Under the pieces are notes generated by a model, which was not told where the DNA came from, did not search any database, and saw only the letters and a program-made list of their open reading frames with translations. From Novosphingobium endophyticum (GTDB taxonomy: Bacteria; Pseudomonadota; Alphaproteobacteria; Sphingomonadales; Sphingomonadaceae), in contig NZ_BMHK01000008.1 of NCBI RefSeq assembly GCF_014640675.1, positions 1-64,000 on the forward strand: a DNA stretch of 64,000 nucleotides. The letters are read 5' to 3'. Shown here piece after piece: positions 19,570 through 28,515 of the stretch. Both the position numbers and the translations under genes were made by a program. The stretch's first letter is position 1; every line of letters starts with the position of its first letter.

Positions 19570-19658
19570 GTCATCCTGAACTTGTTTCAGGATCCATTGT
19601 GCCGTTCGGGCCGTCAGTCTGTGTCGAGAGATGGACCCTGAAACAAGTTCAGGGTGAC
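19570..19658. repeat. Inverted repeat downstream of glyS, CCTGAAC type
   Basis: Arms of 28 nt (19570-19597, 19631-19658) pair with two mismatches. The arm begins GTCATCCTGAACTTGTTTC. It follows the same plan as the GTCATCCCGG elements (GTCA-CC at the outer edge, a stem built on an internal palindrome) but with a different core. It lies in the 232-nt gap between glyS and ppdK and could act as a transcript-end hairpin. Confidence 0.85.
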
Positions 19659-19766
19659 GAGTCCGGCGGCGCGAACGCCGGCCCAAGGTGACAGGGGACT
19701 TTTCCCCGTTTGAACCGTGCAAACTGTGTAAACCGTGTAAACTTAGACAGGGAAGTCAAGGGATAG

Positions 19767-22430
19767 ATGAACAGGCAGGTCTACACCTTCGGCGGCGGCG
19801 TCAAGCATGACGATCCGCGCGCCCGCGACAAGGTCATCACCGGCGGCAAGGGCGCGAACCTTGCCGAAATGGCGGAAATCGGCCTGCCCGTGCCTCCCGG
19901 CTTTACCATCACGACCGAACAGTGCGTGAAGTACCTCGCCGAACGCGGCCATTTCACCGACGCCGTGCGCGCCGAAGTCGCCGAGGCGCTGACGCACATC
20001 GAGAAGACCGTCGGCAAAAGCTTCGGCTCGGCGGCGGACCCGCTGCTGGTCTCGGTCCGCTCGGGCGCGCGCGTCTCGATGCCGGGCATGATGGACACCG
20101 TGCTCAACCTCGGCCTCAACGACGAGACGGTCGAGGGGCTGGCGAAGACCTCCGGCGATGAGCGCTTTGCCTGGGACTCCTACCGCCGCTTCATCCAGAT
20201 GTATTCCGACGTCGTCCTCGGCGTCGAGCACCACCTGTTCGAGGAGGTGCTGGAGATCGTCAAGGAAGACAACGGCTACATGAACGACGTGGAGCTGACC
20301 GCCGATGACTGGCGCAAGATCGTCGCGCAGTACAAGGGCATCGTCGAAGGCGAACTGGGCCATGCGTTCCCGCAGGACGTGAACGAACAGCTCTGGGGCG
20401 CGATCCGCGCCGTGTTCGACAGCTGGGATTCGGACCGCGCCAAGGTCTATCGCCGCCTCAATGACATTCCGGGGGACTGGGGCACGGCGGTCAACGTCCA
20501 GGCCATGGTCTTCGGCAACATGGGCGACACGTCGGCTACGGGCGTCGCCTTCACCCGCGACCCGGCGACCGGCGAGAAGGCCTATTACGGCGAATGGCTG
20601 GTCAATGCGCAGGGCGAGGACGTCGTCGCCGGCATCCGCACCCCGCAGTACCTGACGAGGGCCGCCCGCGAGCGCGCCGGCGCCAAGCCGCTGTCGATGG
20701 AAGAGGCCATGCCGGCGGCCTATGCCGAACTCGCGGCGGTCTTCGACCTGCTCGAAAAGCACTACCGCGACATGCAGGACATCGAGTTCACGGTAGAGCG
20801 CGGCAAGCTGTGGATGCTGCAGACCCGCTCGGGCAAGCGTACCGCCAAGGCCGCGCTCAAGATGGCGGTGGACATGGTGGGCGAGGGCCTGATCGACGAA
20901 AAGACCGCGATCCGGCGCGTGGACCCCATGGCGCTCGACCAGCTCCTTCACCCGATGCTTGATCCCAAGGCGCCGCGCGACATTCTCGGGCGCGGCCTGC
21001 CCGCGTCGCCGGGCGCGGCATCGGGCGCGATCGTGCTCGACGCAGATACCGCCGAGAAACACGCCGCGCTGGGCGAGGCGGTGATCCTCGTGCGCGTCGA
21101 GACCTCGCCCGAGGACATCCACGGGATGCATGCGGCGAAGGGCATCCTTACCGCGCGCGGCGGCATGACCAGCCACGCGGCGGTCGTGGCGCGCGGCATG
21201 GGGCGTCCTTGCGTCTCGGGCGCGTCGGGCCTGTCGATCGACATCAAGACGCGCACACTGCGCATGGGCAGGCGCGAGCTGAAGGAAGGCGACGTCATCA
21301 CGCTCGACGGCGCCAGCGGCGACATCATGGCCGGTGAAGTGCCGACGATCGAGCCCGAACTCGCCGGCGATTTCGCCACCCTGATGGTGTGGGCGGACAA
21401 GCACCGGCGGATGAAAGTGCGCACCAATGCCGAGACACCGGCGGACTGCCGCATGGCGCGCCAGTTCGGTGCCGAAGGCATCGGCCTGTGCCGCACGGAG
21501 CACATGTTCTTCGAGGCAGGCCGCATCTCGGCCGTGCGCCAGATGATCCTCGCTGAAGAGGAAGCCGGCCGCCGCGCGGCGCTGGAAAAGCTGCTGCCCG
21601 AACAGCGCGCTGACTTTCACGCGATCTTCGAGGTCATGGCCGGCCTGCCGGTCACCATCCGCCTGCTCGACCCGCCGCTGCACGAGTTCCTGCCGCACGG
21701 CGATGCCGAGTTCGCCGAGCTTTCCGAGGCGATCGGCATCGGGGCGGACACGCTCAAGCGCCGCGCGGACGAGCTGCACGAAATGAACCCGATGCTCGGC
21801 CACCGGGGTTGCCGCCTCGGCATCACCTATCCCGAGATCTACGAAATGCAGGCCCGCGCCATTTTTGAAGCGGCCTGCGACGTGGCGGAGGCCTCGGGAG
21901 ATGCACCGGTGCCGGAAGTGATGATCCCGCTGGTGGCGACCAAGCGTGAGTTGCAGATCCTCAGGAAGCTCGTCGACGAGACTGCCGCCAGGGTTTTCGA
22001 AGAAAAGGGCCGCACGCTCGAATACATGGTGGGCACCATGATCGAGTTGCCGCGCGCCGCGCTCATGGCCGCCGAGATCGCCGAGGAGGCCAGGTTCTTC
22101 TCATTCGGCACCAACGACCTCACCCAGACGACACTTGGTGTCAGTCGCGACGATGCCGCGCGCTTCCTCAGCCCCTATGTCGAGAAGGGCATCTACCCGC
22201 GCGATCCGTTCGTCAGCCTCGATATCGAGGGTGTGGGCCAGCTCGTGACCATGGGCGCCGAGCGCGGTCGGGCCGCACAGCCGGACCTCAAGCTTGGCAT
22301 CTGCGGCGAGCATGGCGGCGATCCGGCCTCGATCGCGTTCTGCGAAAAGACCGGTCTCGACTATGTCAGCGCCTCGCCATACCGGGTGCCGATCGCGCGA
22401 CTGGCGGCGGCGCAGGCGGCTCTGGGCTGA
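19767..22430 (+). CDS. ppdK: Pyruvate, phosphate dikinase
   Basis: Interconverts pyruvate + ATP + Pi with phosphoenolpyruvate + AMP + PPi. 887 residues in the standard three-domain order: N-terminal ATP-grasp domain (GGKGANLAEM near 27), swivelling phosphohistidine domain with GGMTSHAAV and catalytic His470, and C-terminal PEP/pyruvate barrel with GICGEHGGD and catalytic Cys846. The start MNRQVYTFGGG is typical. The gene stands alone, with repeats on the 5' side and a hairpin on the 3' side. Confidence 0.97.
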   Translation: MNRQVYTFGGGVKHDDPRARDKVITGGKGANLAEMAEIGLPVPPGFTITTEQCVKYLAERGHFTDAVRAEVAEALTHIEKTVGKSFGSAADPLLVSVRSGARVSMPGMMDTVLNLGLNDETVEGLAKTSGDERFAWDSYRRFIQMYSDVVLGVEHHLFEEVLEIVKEDNGYMNDVELTADDWRKIVAQYKGIVEGELGHAFPQDVNEQLWGAIRAVFDSWDSDRAKVYRRLNDIPGDWGTAVNVQAMVFGNMGDTSATGVAFTRDPATGEKAYYGEWLVNAQGEDVVAGIRTPQYLTRAARERAGAKPLSMEEAMPAAYAELAAVFDLLEKHYRDMQDIEFTVERGKLWMLQTRSGKRTAKAALKMAVDMVGEGLIDEKTAIRRVDPMALDQLLHPMLDPKAPRDILGRGLPASPGAASGAIVLDADTAEKHAALGEAVILVRVETSPEDIHGMHAAKGILTARGGMTSHAAVVARGMGRPCVSGASGLSIDIKTRTLRMGRRELKEGDVITLDGASGDIMAGEVPTIEPELAGDFATLMVWADKHRRMKVRTNAETPADCRMARQFGAEGIGLCRTEHMFFEAGRISAVRQMILAEEEAGRRAALEKLLPEQRADFHAIFEVMAGLPVTIRLLDPPLHEFLPHGDAEFAELSEAIGIGADTLKRRADELHEMNPMLGHRGCRLGITYPEIYEMQARAIFEAACDVAEASGDAPVPEVMIPLVATKRELQILRKLVDETAARVFEEKGRTLEYMVGTMIELPRAALMAAEIAEEARFFSFGTNDLTQTTLGVSRDDAARFLSPYVEKGIYPRDPFVSLDIEGVGQLVTMGAERGRAAQPDLKLGICGEHGGDPASIAFCEKTGLDYVSASPYRVPIARLAAAQAALG

Positions 22431-22436
22431 TCTGCT

Positions 22437-22472
22437 CTTTCGGGCTGGGGCTCAGCGCCGCCAGCCCGAAAG
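22437..22472. terminator. Hairpin between convergent ppdK and methyltransferase genes
   Basis: A 12-bp perfect stem pairs 22437-22448 with 22461-22472. It begins 7 nt after the ppdK stop and overlaps the last codons of the convergent methyltransferase. Neither strand has a T-run after it, so its terminating role is uncertain, but placement between convergent stops fits a shared transcript end. Confidence 0.5.
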
Positions 22473-23210
22473 CGTCAGGATCTCGAAAGTTTCGAGCGTC
22501 CGCCCGTCCTTGCCCGCAGCCGCGAAGGCCTCGCGGGCGCGGGCATACGCGGCCTTGCCGAGAACCGGGCCGGCGTCGGCAAGGACGTTGCTGTGTCCTT
22601 GCGCCCGCAAATCGCTGACGAGCCGTTCGAGGCTGCGGAAGGCGACATTGACGGGCCGCTGGTCGATGACCGGGTCGGCGAAAAGGGTGCGCTGCAGGAG
22701 CTGGCCGCCGGCGCGCACGTCGACCGCCGGGTGCAGGCGCGGCGCGGGACGCTCGGCGTCTGCGGTGAGCATCACCCCGCGCAGCGTCGGCAAGCTTCCG
22801 GCCGCCATGAAGCTGGCGATCATCATGCCGCCCGCCGCCAGTGCGTTGCGGATGTGGATCAGCGCACCCGGCAGGTCGTTCACGGTGTCGAGCGTGCCGA
22901 GGCTGACGATCAGGTCGAACCCTCCGAAGGGATAGGGCGATTCCTCGTCGAAGCCGTGTCCCGGCTCGGCTTCCGTTACGTCGACGCCTCGGGCCGACAG
23001 GGACCGGGGCAGATCGCCGGTCCAGTCACCGATCACCAGCGCCCGGCCGGGATCGCAGCGCAGGAAGGCGAGACGTTCGAGAACGTCCTCGATCATGTCC
23101 TCGACCAGATAGCGCGGCGCGTCGGGCGCGGACTGCAGCGCGAGCATGCGCCGCCTTGCCGCCAGACGGCGGGCAGGGGAGAAGATGCGGGGGGGAGCGT
23201 TGCCGGCCAT
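22452..23210 (-). CDS. SAM-dependent methyltransferase, BioC/NDUFAF5-like
   Basis: 252-residue class I Rossmann methyltransferase. The SAM loop is VIGDWTGDL, followed by DLIVSLGTLDTVND (motif II region) and NALAAGGMMIASF (motif III). The N-terminus (IFSPARRLAARRRMLAL, then LVEDMIEDVLERLAF) matches the alphaproteobacterial relatives of the mitochondrial complex I assembly factor NDUFAF5. A role in modifying a respiratory or other protein is plausible by homology only. Divergent from comF with 73 nt between starts. Confidence 0.8.
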   Translation of the reverse strand: MAGNAPPRIFSPARRLAARRRMLALQSAPDAPRYLVEDMIEDVLERLAFLRCDPGRALVIGDWTGDLPRSLSARGVDVTEAEPGHGFDEESPYPFGGFDLIVSLGTLDTVNDLPGALIHIRNALAAGGMMIASFMAAGSLPTLRGVMLTADAERPAPRLHPAVDVRAGGQLLQRTLFADPVIDQRPVNVAFRSLERLVSDLRAQGHSNVLADAGPVLGKAAYARAREAFAAAGKDGRTLETFEILTLSGWRR

Positions 23211-23283
23211 GCCCGCTCCCTGCCGTGTCCCCGCCCGTCACGCAACAGCTTGTCGGTGCGCGTTTACGGTCTAGGATCGCACG

Positions 23284-24019
23284 ATGGGCCTGTCCGCCGC
23301 TTTCGCGCCGCTCGTCGATCTCGTCTTCCCGCCGCGCTGCCCCTTGTGCGGTGCGGCTATCGCGTCGCAGACCGGCCTTTGCCCGCAGTGCTGGAGTGCG
23401 CTCGCCGTTCCCGGAGAGCCTGCCTGCGCCAGTTGCAGCCGTCCGTTCGGCGATGGCATCCCGGATGGAGCAATCTGCGCGCCGTGCCTTGCGGAGCCAC
23501 CGCGCCATGACGGCATCGCCGCCGCGACGCTCTACAACGATGCTTCGCGCAAGCTGGTGCTCTCGCTCAAGCACGGGAACCGGATTTCGCTGGCACCGAT
23601 GATGGCTGGCATGATGGCGACGAAACTGCCATTTCTCGACGAGGGCTGGATCATCGCTCCGGTTCCCCTCCATCGCTGGCGGATATGGAGGCGCGGTTAC
23701 AAACAGTGAACTCGCGCGGGCCATCTGCAAGGCCTGTGACGCAAGGCTCGTCGTGGACCTGCTGGAGCGCAAGAGGCCCACGCCTTCGTTGGGGGGCTTG
23801 GGCAAGCGGGCGCGCAAGCGTGTTCTTTCGGGGGCGATCGGTGTGAACCCCCGGCGACGCGACGATATCAGGGGAGCGAAGATCGTCCTGGTGGACGACG
23901 TGCTGACCAGCGGAGCGACCAGTGATGCCTGTGTTCGCAGCCTGAAGCGTGCCGGCGCGGCCCAGGTCGTGATCGCATGCTTCTCACGCGTTCTCGACGA
24001 AGCGCGGGATCTGGTCTGA
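23284..24019 (+). pseudogene. comF: ComF family phosphoribosyltransferase, frameshifted
   Basis: The N-terminal part holds the ComF zinc motifs (CPLCG, CPQC, CASC, CAPC) and the start of the transferase domain (LKHGN, APVPLHRWRIWRRGY). It then stops at 23709. The continuation lies in the next frame. Removing one base in the AAA run near 23701-23703 restores GYNSELARAICKACD and a full C-terminal half with the PRPP loop VLVDDVLTSGAT, ending at 24019. ComF is linked to DNA uptake and may be non-functional here. A sequencing error in the homopolymer is the main alternative. Confidence 0.88.
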
Positions 24020-24045
24020 ACGACGATCTGGTATCGCCCGATACG

Positions 24046-24255
24046 AAAACGCCCGGGCCTTTCGGCTCCGGGCGTCCTCGTGACGAAACTCCTGGACCCT
24101 GCTTTCGCAGTTCGGCCGCACCCCTGCATGCAGCCTGGCCTGATCCCTCAAGTCTGCTAATCGGTCCGCTCGGCGACCTCCGATCGGCAATTCCCTGAAC
24201 CGTGGCGCTTGTGTGTCAGCGACCTTTAGGTCAGAAACAGCCCTCCGGCTGCAGT
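24046..24255 (-). ncRNA. Candidate structured small RNA upstream of hisI
   Basis: The 361-nt gap between comF and hisI has no credible reading frame. On the minus strand it contains a series of strong hairpins: a CGGCTG...CAGCCG-type stem near 24245, GACCTAAAGGTC, a GATCGG...CCGAT stem near 24160-24185, and CTGC-GAAA-GCAG with a GNRA-type loop near 24100. It ends in an intrinsic terminator with a T-run. No minus-strand protein gene precedes that terminator, which suggests an independent RNA. I could not match it to 6S, SRP or a known riboswitch, and the 5' end is a guess. Confidence 0.3.
24049..24075 (-). terminator. Orphan minus-strand intrinsic terminator
   Basis: ACGCCCGG (24049-24056) pairs with CCGGGCGT (24068-24075). 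On the minus strand the stem is followed by TTTT. On the plus strand it is followed by CCTCGTG, so it does not suit comF. It suggests a minus-strand transcript arising within the comF-hisI gap. Confidence 0.6.
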
Positions 24256-24380
24256 GGCAGAGTCTTACGAAATGCCGATGATGGGAAGTCCATTTCCTTC
24301 GCGGCGTGGATTTTGCTCATCAGCTGTGGTTATCATGCAACATTCACATCCTGTTATAGAGGGAAAGGGAAATCTCCGGC

Positions 24381-24755
24381 ATGTCAGACGTCTCATCCGC
24401 GGAACGAGAATGCGGCAAGGCCTTCCTGCCCAAATTCGATTCCCAAGGCCTGCTGATCGCGATTGCCGTCGATTCGGAGACCAAGGATATCCTTATGGTC
24501 GCCTATATGGATGAAGAGGCACTGGCGAAGACGCGCGAGACCGGACTGGCCCATTTCCATTCGCGCTCACGCGGCAGGCTCTGGCTGAAGGGCGAGACTT
24601 CCGGGCATTTCCTGCGCGTTCAGGAAATGCGCGTGGATTGCGACCAGGATGCGCTGATTCTGCTGGTAAAGCCCGAAGGCCCCGCTTGCCACACCGGCGC
24701 GCGAAGCTGTTTCTATCGCAGGCTGGACGGGGAAGACCTTGAACCGATTGCGTAA
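24381..24755 (+). CDS. hisI: Phosphoribosyl-AMP cyclohydrolase
   Basis: Third step of histidine biosynthesis: opens the adenine ring of PR-AMP. 124 residues of the single-domain HisI form. HSRSRGRLWLKGETSGH is the family signature, VDCDQDA carries the metal-binding Asp/Cys residues, and ACHTGARSCF the remaining ligands. AGAGGGAAAG precedes the ATG. It stands apart from other his genes in this window. Confidence 0.96.
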   Translation: MSDVSSAERECGKAFLPKFDSQGLLIAIAVDSETKDILMVAYMDEEALAKTRETGLAHFHSRSRGRLWLKGETSGHFLRVQEMRVDCDQDALILLVKPEGPACHTGARSCFYRRLDGEDLEPIA

Positions 24756-24820
24756 CCGGCGGCGACGCGACTTGAAAGACGTGCTTGTTTCGCTTACGTT
24801 CCCAATCTAGGAGAATGATC

Positions 24821-24847
24821 ATGCGCGGCCCATACGACCTTTTCTGA
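24821..24847 (+). other. Short leader frame MRGPYDLF, in frame with the next gene
   Basis: An ATG with an excellent AGGAG seven bases upstream opens an eight-codon frame that ends at TGA (24845-24847). After the TGA the same frame continues (Arg-Val-Thr) straight into the GTG start of the membrane protein at 24857. Either this was the original start of that gene, now cut by a nonsense codon, or it is a leader peptide whose termination feeds re-initiation nine bases later. Confidence 0.5.
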
Positions 24848-24856
24848 CGCGTTACG

Positions 24857-25570
24857 GTGCGAAGATTTCTTCAGCGCCGGTCGCCGCGCAATTCGCATTA
24901 TCGCAGCTTTTCATGGTTCTGGCCCAGGGCGCTTTTCATTGCGGCCCTGTTCGTTCTGGTTGCGGGCTGGCTCGCGGCACTATTGCTGAAAGCCCATTCA
25001 CTGCTGCCGGGATTGATAACCGGTTCGGTCGCGGCCGCCTCCATCGTCTTCAGCTTGGCCCGTGCGCGCGAGAATGCACGTGATCAGTACACGCTCGACC
25101 TGATTGCGCGGCGTTTCGACGACGGCGACTATGCCTCGAACGTACGGATGAGCAGCGTCCTTACGCGATCAGGCAAGGTCACTCACGAGACCGGTCTCAA
25201 AGATCTGTTCGCGCTGGAATGGAAAACCGGCGCCGATCCCGAGAATCCGGCCCATGCGATGAATGCGGCCTATGCAATTATTCCGGTCCTCAACTATTGG
25301 GAGCACGTCTGCACCGCCTACGTGGATGACCGTATAAACCGCCAGATATTCGAGGATCTTGTCCAGGACCTGATTCGCGAGCTCGTCTCGCGCTACGCGG
25401 TTGTGATCGGAGACATGCGCGCTGAGGATGAGACGAACATCGAACATCTTTGCGCGGTCTGGTTCGTGATCGCGACCGACGCCGAGCGGTCTCTACATTG
25501 CGCGAGGCTGGGGCCGGTGCCGAAACGGCTATGTTCCGATGACCAGTGGCGGTGGGAACAGCTCAACTAA
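24857..25570 (+). CDS. Membrane protein of unknown function (DUF4760-like)
   Basis: 237 residues: a basic N-terminus, two adjacent hydrophobic helices (about 25-45 and 50-65), then a soluble helical domain with NYWEHVCTAYVDDRINRQIFEDLVQDLIREL. This resembles DUF4760-type proteins, from memory. The only start after the upstream TGA is this GTG, which has no ribosome binding site of its own, so translation probably depends on the leader frame at 24821. The 3' end overlaps the convergent hydrolase by 8 nt. Confidence 0.65.
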   Translation: MRRFLQRRSPRNSHYRSFSWFWPRALFIAALFVLVAGWLAALLLKAHSLLPGLITGSVAAASIVFSLARARENARDQYTLDLIARRFDDGDYASNVRMSSVLTRSGKVTHETGLKDLFALEWKTGADPENPAHAMNAAYAIIPVLNYWEHVCTAYVDDRINRQIFEDLVQDLIRELVSRYAVVIGDMRAEDETNIEHLCAVWFVIATDAERSLHCARLGPVPKRLCSDDQWRWEQLN

Positions 25571-26279
25571 ACGTGCCGAGCACTTCGTCAAGAAAGGCGA
25601 TCATCGCAGCCCAGCTCTGGCGGTCCGCGCTGGCATCGTACTTCACCGCGTCCAACCCGCGCTCGTCGCTGCCCGGATCGGTAAAGCCGTGCCGGACATC
25701 GCCGTAGGAGTGGAAATGCCAGTCGGCGCCGGCCGTGTCCATTTCCTCCCAGAACGCCGTGACCTGTTCGCGCGGGACGAGCGGGTCCGCATCGCCATGG
25801 CAGACAAGGATGCGTGCCTTGATGCTGTCCGGCAGCGCGGGCGCGGCCGTATTGAGCAGACCGTGAAAGCTGACCACTGCGGCGAGATTCTGCTCATCGC
25901 GCGCGGCTTCGAGGACCGCCTGTCCGCCCATGCAGTAGCCGATGCCGAACATTGTCAATCCACCGGCGTCCGGCAAGGCGCGCAAGGCGGTGATAGCTGC
26001 GGCACACCGTGCACGATAATGGCCATTGTCAGCGCGCAGCTTCTCCGCGAGCGGGCGAGCGGCTTCGAAGTCGGGGACGGGCTCGCCATAGAAGTCGGCG
26101 ACCATCGCCAGATATCCGAGATCCGCCAGCATCCGCGCGCGTCGTTCCACTGGTGCGTTGACGTTGGCGATGGTGGGAAAGATGGCGGCGACCGCCCGGG
26201 GCGAACCTGACGGCCGGGCGAGCCAGCCCGTCAGGTTCACGCCCGCATGCGAATAGGCAACGGCTTCCAATCCGCTCAT
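25563..26279 (-). CDS. Dienelactone hydrolase family protein
   Basis: Alpha/beta hydrolase of 238 residues with the dienelactone hydrolase triad: nucleophile Cys116 in GIGYCMGGQ, Asp165 in HGDADPL, and His197 in VRHGF. The family hydrolyses dienelactones or other esters. No aromatic degradation genes are nearby, so the substrate is open. Its start overlaps the cysK stop by 4 bp, making it the last gene of the TonB-MFS-cysK-hydrolase run. Confidence 0.88.
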   Translation of the reverse strand: MSGLEAVAYSHAGVNLTGWLARPSGSPRAVAAIFPTIANVNAPVERRARMLADLGYLAMVADFYGEPVPDFEAARPLAEKLRADNGHYRARCAAAITALRALPDAGGLTMFGIGYCMGGQAVLEAARDEQNLAAVVSFHGLLNTAAPALPDSIKARILVCHGDADPLVPREQVTAFWEEMDTAGADWHFHSYGDVRHGFTDPGSDERGLDAVKYDASADRQSWAAMIAFLDEVLGTFS

Positions 26280-27193
26280 TCAGGCAGAAATTCCGGTACA
26301 GACAAGTACCGCTCGCCAGTGTCGTAGTTGAAACCGAGAATGCGCGCTCCGGCGGGCAGGTCCTTGAGCTTTTGCGAAATTGCCGCCAGCGTCGCGCCGG
26401 AACTGATGCCGACCAGCATGCCTTCCAGCCTGGCGCACTGGCGTGCCCATTCCTTGGCATCGACGGGATCGACCTGAATCGCGCCGTCGATCGACTTCGT
26501 GTGCAGGTTTGAGGGAATGAAGCCCGCGCCTATACCCTGGATCGGGTGCGGACCGGGCTGTCCGCCCGAAATCACCGGCGAAAGCGTCGGCTCCACGGCA
26601 TAGGCTTTCAAGCCGGGCCATTTGGCCTTGAGCGTTTCCGCGCAGGCGGTGAGGTGGCCGCCGGTGCCGACACCGGTGATCAGGACATCGAACGGCGCGT
26701 CGGCAAAGTCGGCAAGGATCTCCTGCGCGGTCGTGCGCACGTGGATCTCGACGTTGGCCGGGTTGTCAAACTGCTGGGGCATCCATGCACCGGGCGTGGT
26801 TTCGACCAACTCCCGGGCGCGCTCAATCGCACCCTTCATGCCCTTTTCCTTGGGCGTGAGATCGAAGGTCGCACCATAGGCGAGCATCAGGCGTCGCCGC
26901 TCGACCGACATCGATTCAGGCATGACCAGGATCAGCTTGTAACCCTTGACCGCCGCCACCATGGCGAGGCCGATGCCGGTATTGCCGGATGTCGGCTCGA
27001 TGATCACGCCGCCGGGCTTGAGGCTGCCATCGGCCTCGGCGGCTTCGATCATCGAAAGACCGATGCGGTCCTTGATCGACCCGCCCGGATTGGCGCGCTC
27101 GGCCTTCACCCATACCTCATGGTCGGGAAACAGGCGTGAGAGGCGGATGTGCGGCGTATTGCCGATCGTGGCGAGAATGCTTTCAGCCTTCAT
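26276..27193 (-). CDS. cysK: Cysteine synthase A
   Basis: PLP enzyme making L-cysteine from O-acetylserine and sulfide. 305 residues include the PLP lysine Lys41 in [19 protein letters not shown] for substrate binding, GVGTGGHLT for the phosphate, and GISSGA near the C-terminus. The start at 27193 has AGGGAG upstream. It overlaps the 3' end of the MFS gene by 11 nt and the hydrolase start by 4, so it is read as part of that operon. Confidence 0.95.
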   Translation of the reverse strand: MKAESILATIGNTPHIRLSRLFPDHEVWVKAERANPGGSIKDRIGLSMIEAAEADGSLKPGGVIIEPTSGNTGIGLAMVAAVKGYKLILVMPESMSVERRRLMLAYGATFDLTPKEKGMKGAIERARELVETTPGAWMPQQFDNPANVEIHVRTTAQEILADFADAPFDVLITGVGTGGHLTACAETLKAKWPGLKAYAVEPTLSPVISGGQPGPHPIQGIGAGFIPSNLHTKSIDGAIQVDPVDAKEWARQCARLEGMLVGISSGATLAAISQKLKDLPAGARILGFNYDTGERYLSVPEFLPE

Positions 27194-28487
27194 GCACTGG
27201 CTCCCTCTGACGGTACTGTGGCGCGAATGTACGGGCATGGCGGATTTCGGGAAACAGCCATGCCCAGACGGCGGTAATGACTATGGCACCGGCGCCGCCG
27301 AAAACAACCGCCCAGCTTGCGCCGAGGATAGCGGCAGCCACGCCGGACTGCATTTCTCCCAGTTCGTTCGATGCCGAAACCGCGACGCCGGAAATCGCCG
27401 ATACTCTTCCGCGTACGTCATCCGGCGTGTTGAGCTGGATGAGCGAGCTGCGGATGAAGACCGAAACCATGTCCGCGGCACCCAGCAGGCCCAGGAAGCC
27501 GAGCGAGAGCCAGTAGTTCCACGAAAGCCCGAAGGCGATGGTCGCCGCGCCATAGGCACCCACCGCCAGGAGCATCTTGACGCCGACATTGGAACTCAAC
27601 GGCCGGAAGGCGAGAACGAGCGCGACGATGGCAGCGCCGAAAGCCGGCGCCGCGCGCATCGGGCCGAGCCCTTCCGGGCCGACCTGCAGGATGTCCCGGG
27701 CAAAGACCGGCAACAGCGCGGTTGCCCCACCGAGCAGGACCGCGAAGAGGTCGAGTGTGATGCAGCCGAGCAGGAAGCGTTCGTGCCAGACGAAATGGAA
27801 GCCGCGAATGATCTGACGGACCGGATGCGCATTGCGGGCCTCCGGATTGGGCGGAGGCAGATTGCGGATTGCCAGGACGCTTGCCGTCGCGAGCACGATC
27901 AGGACGAGCGACGTCCAGTAGGGCGTGGCTCGATCGTATGCGAACAGGAAACCGTAGGTAGCCGGACCGATGACGGTCCCGGCCTGCCAGGCGATCGAAT
28001 TGAAGGCGATCGCTCGCGGGATCAGGGCGGCCGGCACCACGTTGGGCGCGATGGCATTCATGGCAGGACCGACGAACACCCGCGCGCTGCCGTGAAGCGC
28101 GGCAAAGGTGAAGAGCAGCGGCAGGCTGTGAACCTCGAGCGCGGTGGAGATGCCCAGCCCGCAGGCAATGAAAAGGTCAATGCACATCGCGGCAGCCGCG
28201 ACCTTGCGCCGGTCGAACATGTCGGCGACCACGCCGGCGATCGGTGTCAGCAGGAAAATCGGCAGGAACTGGACCAGCCCCAGGAGGCCCAGTTGCAGCG
28301 ATGCCTGGGAAATCGACATGCCGTATTCACTGCGGGCCACATCGTAGAGCTGATAGCCGATGATGACCACCATCCCCGTGGTGGCGATGACGGATGTGAA
28401 CCGGGCGAACCAGAACCTGCGGTAGTCTGGAATACGAAGAGGAGAGGACGGCGTGCTCACGCCGGACGCATGGCATCGCCGCCTCAC
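27183..28487 (-). CDS. MFS transporter, EntS-like
   Basis: 434-residue major facilitator protein with about twelve hydrophobic helices. DMFDRRKV is the loop 2-3 motif, and the C-terminal [15 protein letters not shown] segment resembles the MFS_3/EntS group that exports siderophores and related small molecules. The start codon is GTG at 28487 (a second in-frame GTG is at 28460), and neither has a strong ribosome binding site. It lies 28 nt downstream of the TonB receptor on the same strand, suggesting a shared substrate route. Confidence 0.83.
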   Translation of the reverse strand: MRRRCHASGVSTPSSPLRIPDYRRFWFARFTSVIATTGMVVIIGYQLYDVARSEYGMSISQASLQLGLLGLVQFLPIFLLTPIAGVVADMFDRRKVAAAAMCIDLFIACGLGISTALEVHSLPLLFTFAALHGSARVFVGPAMNAIAPNVVPAALIPRAIAFNSIAWQAGTVIGPATYGFLFAYDRATPYWTSLVLIVLATASVLAIRNLPPPNPEARNAHPVRQIIRGFHFVWHERFLLGCITLDLFAVLLGGATALLPVFARDILQVGPEGLGPMRAAPAFGAAIVALVLAFRPLSSNVGVKMLLAVGAYGAATIAFGLSWNYWLSLGFLGLLGAADMVSVFIRSSLIQLNTPDDVRGRVSAISGVAVSASNELGEMQSGVAAAILGASWAVVFGGAGAIVITAVWAWLFPEIRHARTFAPQYRQREPVHEG

Positions 28488-28515
28488 CTTGCCAAGTCGG
28501 TCGTTTGTTTTGGGA

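Noticed and set aside
18011..19658. Possible CRISPR-like repeats around glyS
   Set aside because: The repeats are inverted pairs of different sequence, not regularly spaced direct repeats, and no cas gene is present.
19743..21803. A 686-codon minus-strand frame over ppdK
   Set aside because: Shadow of a strongly biased gene. The plus strand holds the complete PPDK motifs.
24046..24255. 6S RNA or SRP RNA upstream of hisI
   Set aside because: Neither the SRP GGAAG core nor a clear 6S central-bubble arrangement could be identified, so only an unnamed candidate is reported.
24845..24847. Selenocysteine at TGA
   Set aside because: No SECIS-like hairpin follows and the residue context is not that of a selenoprotein.
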